Part shown: positions 4,595 through 9,358 of the stretch, in pieces
Layout of the letters: each line of letters starts with the position of its first letter
Numbering within the stretch: the first letter of the stretch is position 1
Source of the DNA: Opitutaceae bacterium
GTDB taxonomy: Bacteria; Verrucomicrobiota; Verrucomicrobiia; Opitutales; Opitutaceae
DNA length: 9,358 nt
Assembly: GCA_023265535.1 (NCBI GenBank)
Contig: JAHFTI010000120.1
Coordinates: 1-9,358 of the forward strand
Direction of reading: 5' to 3'
Notes under the pieces: generated by a model
Told to the model about the DNA's origin: nothing
Database searches by the model: none
The model's input: only the letters and a program-made list of their open reading frames with translations
Position numbers and translations under genes: made by a program

Positions 4595-7396
4595 ATGCTT
4601 CGCCCCTTCATCATGGCCGCAACCCCCTCCCAAATCGTGCACAGTCTTTGTCTCCTTTCCGTCCGCCTTGGGAAGTCCCTGGCCCTGTTTTCCCTGTTGG
4701 TTCTCGGCCTCGCCACCGCACTGGCCGCAGCCACTGCCCCGTCGGCTCCCTCGGCACCCGGCCGCGAGCGCACCCTGCTCAACAAGGACTGGCGTTTTCA
4801 CAAGGGGGATCCCGACCCCAGGGCCGCGGCGCTGATCTACGACGTGCGTCCGAAGCTCGTCCTCACGAAGGAGAACACGGTCGCGGACGCCATGCACACC
4901 GAGGCGGAGAAACTCGCCGCCGCCAGCGTCTTTGTACTCAAACCTTGGATACTGCCCACCGGAAACGCCTTCGTGCGCGACCCGGCGAAACGCGCCGTGC
5001 GCCCCTCGCAGGACCCCGACGTGGACGTGCCCTGCCTGAAGGCGGACTTCGATGACAGCCAATGGCGCCGCCTCGAGCTTCCGCACGACTGGGCCATCGA
5101 GGGCCCCTTCCTCACCGAGGGAGACTTCGGCGGCATGGGCCGCCTGCCGAGCTGGGGTGTGGGCTGGTACCGCAGGAAGCTGAGCCTCCCCGCAAGCGAC
5201 GCGGGCAAGTCCGTGTTCCTCGAGTTCGAGGGAGCCATGTCCTACGCCTCGGTCTGGCTCAACGGGAAACTCGTCGGCGGCTGGCCCTACGGCTATTCGT
5301 CCTGGCAGGTCGACCTCACGCCCCATCTCATTTTCGGCGGCGAGAACCAGCTCGCCATCCGCCTCGACAACCCGCCCAGCTCCTCGCGCTGGTACCCGGG
5401 CGGCGGCATCTATCGCGATGTCTGGCTCACAAAGACCCAGCCCCTGCACGTCTCCCAATGGGGCACCCACATCGTCACGCGCGAGGTGGGCGACAAGGGC
5501 GCCGTGCTCGACCTGGAAATCAGCGTGGACAACGACTCGGCGCAGACCGCCACCGTGCAGGTGGCCACCCAGGTGTATGAACTCGACATGGCTGGCGGGA
5601 AGTCGGGGGCGGCCGTGGCCTCCTTCGCCCCCGTCGACCTGGTGCTGCCTGCGCGCTCCTCGGGCGCGCTCAGGTCCTCGGCCACCGTGCCCAGCCCGAA
5701 GCTCTGGGGGCCGGTCCCGCAGCAGACTCCCTACCGCTACGTCGCGGTGACGCGCCTCATGCGTGAAGGAGTCGCCTGCGACAGCTACGAGACACGTTTT
5801 GGCATTCGCACGCTGAAATTCGACCCAAAGGTCGGCCTGCTCGTGAATGGGCAGCACATTGTCATCAGGGGTGTGAACCAGCATCATGACCTCGGTGCGC
5901 TCGGGGCCGCCTTCAATCTGCGCGCCGCCGAACGCCAGCTCGAGGTGTTGCGCGAGCTCGGCTGCAACGCGGTGCGCATGAGCCACAACCCACCCGCCCC
6001 CGAGTTGCTCGAGCTCACCGACCGCATGGGCTTCCTGGTCATGGATGAGTCCTTCGATTGCTGGTACCGCAAGAAGACCCCGCTCGACTTCCACCTGATC
6101 TTCCCCGACTGGCACGAGCAGGACCTGCGTGCGCTCCTGCGTCGCGACCGCAACCACCCGTCGATCTTTGCCTGGAGCGTGGGCAACGAGGTGGGTGAGC
6201 AGTACACGGCAGAGGAGGGCGCGGCCGTCGCCAAGCGCCTCTGCGAGATCGTGCACGAGGAGGATCCGACGCGTCCGGCCACCGCTGCGATGAATTTTGC
6301 GAAGCCGGATTTCCCGCTGCCCGCGGCGCTCGACCTCATCAGCCTCAATTACCAGGGCGAGGGCATCCGCTACACGCCGGAATTCGTCGGCACGGAGCGC
6401 ATCCGCACGGCTCCGCAGTATCAGGCTTTTCATGACAAATTCCCCGACAAGGTGATCCTCAGCAGCGAGACGGCGTCCGCCTTCAGCAGCCGGGGAATCT
6501 ACCTGTTCCCCGTCACCAAGGACAACAGCTCCCCGGTGCGCGACGGGCGCGGCGGAGACTCGGTGAACCACCATGTGAGTTCCTACGAGCTCTATGCGGT
6601 CGATTTCGGTTCCTCCGCCGACAAGGTGTTCTCGTCCCTCGAGCGCCATCCGTTCGTGGCGGGAGAGTTCGTGTGGACCGGCTGGGACCATCTCGGTGAG
6701 CCCACGCCCTACTACTCTTCGCGTGGTTCCTATTGCGGCATCATCGACCAGGCGGGTTTCCGCAAGGATCGTTTTTACCTCTACCAGGCGCAATGGCGCC
6801 CCGAATTGCCCATGGCGCACCTGCTGCCGCATTGGAATTGGCCTGGCAGGGTGGGGCAGGTGACACCCGTGCACGTCTTCACCTCGGGCGACGAGGCGGA
6901 ACTTTTCCTCAATGGAAAATCACTCGGGCGCAAAAGGAAGGCGCCCCTCGAATACCGACTGCGCTGGGATGAGGTGGTGTACGAGCCTGGCATCGTCGAA
7001 GTCGTCGCCTACAAGGGCGGCAAGAAATGGGCGACTGACTGCGTGAAGACCACGGGCGCCGCCGCGCAGTTGGAGCTGAGCGTGGATCGGTCCACGCTGC
7101 GCGCCGACGGCAAGGACATGGCCTTCGTGAGCGTGGCGATCAAGGATGCCGAAGGCCTCCTGGTCCCGCTCTCCGAGAACAGCCTTCAGTTCGAGGTCAC
7201 GGGCGCCGCACGTTTTGCGGCCGCCGACAATGGGGACCCCAGGAGCTTCGAGCCTTTCCATGAGCCCATGCGTCGCGCCTTCAACGGCCTATGCCTGGTG
7301 ATGCTGCGCACGCTCGAGGGCGAACGCGGCGAGATCGTGGTGAAGGTCACAAGCCAGGGCCTCAAGGGCGCCGAGTTGCGGCTGCGCTCGGAGTAG
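4595..7396 (+). CDS. Secreted GH2 beta-galactosidase-type glycoside hydrolase
   Basis: This 933-residue exported enzyme should release terminal beta-linked sugars, most likely galactose, from oligosaccharides by a retaining mechanism. A signal peptide follows a long start (hydrophobic SLALFSLLVLGLATALAAA, about 28-46). The N-terminal sugar-binding domain runs from W66 (DWRFHKGD) through LPHDWAIEGPF to GGGIYRDVWL near 270. An Ig-like domain spans about 290-400. The TIM barrel (about 405-700) contains RGVNQHHD, VRMSHNPP, Glu532 in SVGNEVGE (acid/base) and Glu625 in SSETASAFSSRG (probable nucleophile), then GEFVWTGWDHLGEPTPYY. From WNWPGRVGQ (747) a DUF4982-like domain follows, and from about 826 an Ig-like C-terminal domain. 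About 60-65 extra residues sit between W66 and D151. ATGs at 4595 and 4613 are both possible; neither has a clear ribosome-binding site. Other GH2 activities (glucuronidase, mannosidase) cannot be excluded from sequence alone. Confidence 0.94.
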   Translation: MLRPFIMAATPSQIVHSLCLLSVRLGKSLALFSLLVLGLATALAAATAPSAPSAPGRERTLLNKDWRFHKGDPDPRAAALIYDVRPKLVLTKENTVADAMHTEAEKLAAASVFVLKPWILPTGNAFVRDPAKRAVRPSQDPDVDVPCLKADFDDSQWRRLELPHDWAIEGPFLTEGDFGGMGRLPSWGVGWYRRKLSLPASDAGKSVFLEFEGAMSYASVWLNGKLVGGWPYGYSSWQVDLTPHLIFGGENQLAIRLDNPPSSSRWYPGGGIYRDVWLTKTQPLHVSQWGTHIVTREVGDKGAVLDLEISVDNDSAQTATVQVATQVYELDMAGGKSGAAVASFAPVDLVLPARSSGALRSSATVPSPKLWGPVPQQTPYRYVAVTRLMREGVACDSYETRFGIRTLKFDPKVGLLVNGQHIVIRGVNQHHDLGALGAAFNLRAAERQLEVLRELGCNAVRMSHNPPAPELLELTDRMGFLVMDESFDCWYRKKTPLDFHLIFPDWHEQDLRALLRRDRNHPSIFAWSVGNEVGEQYTAEEGAAVAKRLCEIVHEEDPTRPATAAMNFAKPDFPLPAALDLISLNYQGEGIRYTPEFVGTERIRTAPQYQAFHDKFPDKVILSSETASAFSSRGIYLFPVTKDNSSPVRDGRGGDSVNHHVSSYELYAVDFGSSADKVFSSLERHPFVAGEFVWTGWDHLGEPTPYYSSRGSYCGIIDQAGFRKDRFYLYQAQWRPELPMAHLLPHWNWPGRVGQVTPVHVFTSGDEAELFLNGKSLGRKRKAPLEYRLRWDEVVYEPGIVEVVAYKGGKKWATDCVKTTGAAAQLELSVDRSTLRADGKDMAFVSVAIKDAEGLLVPLSENSLQFEVTGAARFAAADNGDPRSFEPFHEPMRRAFNGLCLVMLRTLEGERGEIVVKVTSQGLKGAELRLRSE

Positions 7397-7409
7397 GCAT
7401 TCCGCTTCC

Positions 7410-9182
7410 TCACGGGAGGGCGTAGACCTCGACCAGGGCCACGCCCCTGCTCTCTCCCACGCCCGAGAGGATGACGGTGTACAGGCCGGGCTGCAGGGTG
7501 GCGATCATTGCCGCGTCGCTGCTGTCCGCGGGCAGGTCGAAGGCCTCGACGGACCTGAAGGCGGCGCTGAGCTCGGCGGTGCCACCCCAGTTGTCATTGG
7601 AGGCGATCACGACGCTGTCGCTGTTGTGGAGGCGAATCTGCGGGTCGGCCAGGGTGCCGGGTACGCCGAGTGGGGCGAGGGCCGGGCCGGTTCCGCGGAT
7701 CAGCACCCTGAGCGGGGTGTTGCCGCTGATGACGAAACCCGCGATGAGCACCTCGTCGCCGCCGCCAACGTACGCGCGCCCCGAGACATTGCGCAGCGAG
7801 GTGGCGGTGTTGTCGGGAGTGGCGTCGTAGCATTCGACGAGGGCCACGCCCGTGCCGTTCGCCGCACCGCTGATGAGTGCCGTGGTGGGGCCGGTGGGCA
7901 GGCTGAGCTGGAGTGCCGCATCCTTCGAGCTGTCGGGCAGGGTGAAGGCGCGCAGGGAGCTGGCGCTGGCCTTGAGGAAGGCGTCGCCGCCCCAGTTGTC
8001 GTTGTTGCCGTATTCGAGTTTGGCATCGGGAGTGACCACGCGCAGGCTCGGGTCGGCGAGCTCGCCCCTGACGCCGAAGCCCGCAAGGGTAGGGCCGACT
8101 CCGCGCATCAGCACCTCCTTGCGTCCGGCGCCCGCGATGATGAAGCCGGCGATGAGGTTTTGCTCGGCGGTGCCCGCGAAGGAGCGAACCGAGATGTTGG
8201 TGAGGCGGCCCGGGCCGGTGTTGTGCACCAGGGGCACGGCGTCCACGCTGGTTGTGCTTTCGGTCACGACCTGGATCGTGCCGTCGGGATTGTAGTTGAG
8301 GTAGTCCACGCAGACGGAGCGCCTGTAGTCGCCGCCCGTGGGGAGTCCGCCGTTGTGGTACACGAGGTAGTCGCGTCCCTTGAACTCGATGATGGCGTGG
8401 TGATTCGTCCCGCAGTTCCTTGCGTAGCCCTTGAAGACGCCGCGGTAGGTCCAGGGACCGTTGATGGAGGGGCCGGTGGCGTAGCCGAGGCGCTCGGGCC
8501 ATTCGGTGGCGTAGGTGAGGTAGTAGAGGCCGTTGCGTTTGTGCACCCAGGGGGCCTCGGTGTACATGGGGAGCGTGTTGAGGGTCGTGATGGCGCCCTC
8601 CGTCTCGATCATGTTTTCCTTGAGCTTGATGTACCTGCACTTTGTGTTGCCCCAAAACAGGTAGGCCTGGCCGTCGTCGTCGATGAAGACCGCGGGATCG
8701 ATGTCGTCCCAGAAGATGCTCACGTCGGTCGTCATGTTGTTGGTGATGAGCGCGGAGCCGCGCGCGTCCTTGAAGGGGCCCGTGGGGCTGTCGGAGACGG
8801 CGACGCCGATGGAGAAACCGGGTATGGACCTGTGGTACATGGGCACGTACCACCAGAACTTGCCGTTGCGCTCGACCACATGGCCGGCCCAGGCGTCGGA
8901 GTTGGCCCAGGCGAAGTCCGTGAGCTTGAGCGGGGAGGGGTGTGCCTTCCAGTTGACCATGTCGGTCGACGAGAAGCAGAGCCAGTCCTTCATCTTGTAG
9001 GCGTTTTGGCCGACGACGGCCTCGTCATGGCCGGTGTAGATGTAGGCGACACCGTTGTGGACGAGCGCGGCCGGATCGGCCGTGAAGACATCCGTGATGA
9101 TCGGATTTGCGGCCCTGAGGGCGAGGGGGGCGGTCAGCAGGCAGAGCAGGCCTGCCAGGAGGGAACTGGGGCGTAGGTTCAT
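7410..9182 (-). CDS. Secreted GH43 arabinofuranosidase/xylosidase-type enzyme with duplicated C-terminal module
   Basis: This is a 590-residue exported enzyme. A signal peptide covers about 1-24 (SLLAGLLCLLTAPLALRA). The five-bladed propeller of GH43 occupies about 26-315, with the three expected acidic residues visible: Asp36 in TADPAAL (base), Asp162 in DIDPAVF (pKa modulator) and Glu209 in YTEAPW (acid). GH43 enzymes hydrolyse arabinan, arabinoxylan or xyloside linkages with inversion; the resemblance is to secreted arabinofuranohydrolase-type members, but the substrate is not settled. The remaining residues (327-590) are two tandem copies of one module in the place where related enzymes often carry a CBM6. 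The start at 9182 begins the signal peptide, although the frame is open to 9353; no Shine-Dalgarno is evident. The gene is convergent with the GH2 gene across 13 bp. The pairing with GH2 and PL1 genes suggests pectin side-chain removal, as inference. Confidence 0.92.
   Translation of the reverse strand: MNLRPSSLLAGLLCLLTAPLALRAANPIITDVFTADPAALVHNGVAYIYTGHDEAVVGQNAYKMKDWLCFSSTDMVNWKAHPSPLKLTDFAWANSDAWAGHVVERNGKFWWYVPMYHRSIPGFSIGVAVSDSPTGPFKDARGSALITNNMTTDVSIFWDDIDPAVFIDDDGQAYLFWGNTKCRYIKLKENMIETEGAITTLNTLPMYTEAPWVHKRNGLYYLTYATEWPERLGYATGPSINGPWTYRGVFKGYARNCGTNHHAIIEFKGRDYLVYHNGGLPTGGDYRRSVCVDYLNYNPDGTIQVVTESTTSVDAVPLVHNTGPGRLTNISVRSFAGTAEQNLIAGFIIAGAGRKEVLMRGVGPTLAGFGVRGELADPSLRVVTPDAKLEYGNNDNWGGDAFLKASASSLRAFTLPDSSKDAALQLSLPTGPTTALISGAANGTGVALVECYDATPDNTATSLRNVSGRAYVGGGDEVLIAGFVISGNTPLRVLIRGTGPALAPLGVPGTLADPQIRLHNSDSVVIASNDNWGGTAELSAAFRSVEAFDLPADSSDAAMIATLQPGLYTVILSGVGESRGVALVEVYALP
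7413..7796 (-). repeat. C-terminal module copy 2 of the GH43 protein
   Basis: Residues 463-590 begin LRNVSGRAYVGGGDEVLIAG and run through GFVISG, VLIRGTGPALAPLGV, LADPQIRL, SNDNWGG, DAAMIATLQPG and end GVALVEVYALP. The same order of blocks is found in the preceding copy. The pattern is a beta-rich domain of about 130 residues that I associate with secreted verrucomicrobial proteins; it has no function I can name. Being at the very C terminus it may serve attachment, sorting or glycan contact. Confidence 0.75.
7800..8204 (-). repeat. C-terminal module copy 1 of the GH43 protein
   Basis: Residues 327-461 begin LTNISVRSFAGTAEQNLIAG and share with copy 2 the blocks GFIIAG, VLMRGVGPTLAGFGV, LADPSLRV, NNDNWGG, DAALQLSLPTG and GVALVECYD. 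The two copies differ at many positions, so the duplication is old rather than a recent DNA repeat. The linker from the catalytic domain (about 316-326) is short. Confidence 0.75.
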
Positions 9183-9358
9183 GGGGGTGAGCCATGGGCG
9201 GGGTGCAGGCGGCCCGTTGCAACGCACGTAGGGCATTACAGTAATCTTTCGGGCGGTTTTCGGGGGTGAACTTTGGAGGACGGTAATGCAGGCGTGGGGA
9301 TTGGGGGCATGGTCACGGGGGGACGCACGGACTCGGGGGGGACGCAGGGTCAAGGGGG
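9183..9358 (-). promoter_or_regulatory. Upstream region of the GH43 gene with palindromes and G-rich repeats
   Basis: This probably holds the GH43 promoter. It contains two short perfect symmetries: CGTTGCAACG (9215-9224) and ATTAC-A-GTAAT (9235-9245). TGTAAT within the second, read on the minus strand, is a 5 of 6 match to a -10 box but lacks a -35. From 9296 to the window end the plus strand has six G runs of 3-7, and GGGGGGACGCA occurs twice (9317-9327 and 9336-9346). The frame is open here, but the composition and the signal peptide at 9182 argue it is not translated. Confidence 0.3.

Noticed and set aside
4424..6874. Very long open frame antisense to the GH2 gene and continuous with DUF5069.
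   Set aside because: The GH2 protein on the other strand is complete with conserved domains and catalytic residues. The antisense translation is low-complexity and unlike any family until MKIPGLRR at 4423. High GC content suppresses stop codons in antisense frames.
7626..9176. Long plus-strand open frame opposite the GH43 gene.
   Set aside because: The minus-strand frame has a signal peptide, three GH43 catalytic acids and a repeated module. The plus-strand translation is rich in Gly, Ala and Val with no recognisable domain.
737..9226. The 14-nt string CCCGTTGCAACGCA occurs both within the chemoreceptor gene (737-750) and upstream of the GH43 gene (9213-9226).
   Set aside because: One shared string of this length is within chance expectation for a GC-biased 9-kb window, and the first copy is ordinary coding sequence.
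1..9358. CRISPR arrays, tRNA or rRNA genes, insertion-sequence transposases, phage genes.
   Set aside because: No regularly spaced long direct repeats, no tRNA or rRNA-like segments and no transposase, integrase or phage protein motifs were seen.

Overview
The window is GC-rich, densely coding bacterial DNA, most likely from a member of the Verrucomicrobiota close to Opitutaceae. The clues are a DUF5069 protein, a chemoreceptor with a degenerate HAMP region, secreted carbohydrate-active enzymes outside any Sus-type operon, and a duplicated C-terminal module on the GH43 enzyme of a kind I associate with secreted verrucomicrobial proteins. This placement is inferred from protein style; there is no rRNA or other phylogenetic marker here.

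Layout: (1) 99-1556 (+), a methyl-accepting chemotaxis protein, with a perfect 16-bp palindrome just before its start. (2) 1651-1995 (-), a short HPF/RaiA-type ribosome-associated protein, convergent with the chemoreceptor and preceded by an AT-rich promoter-like stretch. (3) 2189-3697 (-), a secreted PL1-type pectate lyase with C-terminal Asp-rich calcium-binding repeats. (4) 3698-4003, a 306-bp intergenic region holding the lyase promoter, regularly spaced ATGAAAT motifs, and a perfect 76-nt palindrome (two 37-nt arms, 2-nt centre). (5) 4004-4423 (-), a DUF5069 protein of unknown function. (6) 4424-4594, a divergent regulatory gap. (7) 4595-7396 (+), a secreted GH2 beta-galactosidase-type enzyme. 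(8) 7410-9182 (-), a secreted GH43 enzyme, convergent with the GH2 gene across only 13 bp, followed by a G-rich upstream region.

Functionally, the lyase, the GH2 and the GH43 look like an exported toolkit for pectin or another plant or algal polysaccharide: backbone cleavage by the lyase, galactoside removal by the GH2, and arabinoside or xyloside removal by the GH43. They are arranged as separate divergent or convergent transcription units rather than an operon, and no transporter or dedicated regulator lies in the window. The chemoreceptor, ribosome factor and DUF5069 gene look like general-purpose neighbours. The features that standard gene annotation explains least are the 76-nt palindrome and the repeated motifs in the lyase promoter.
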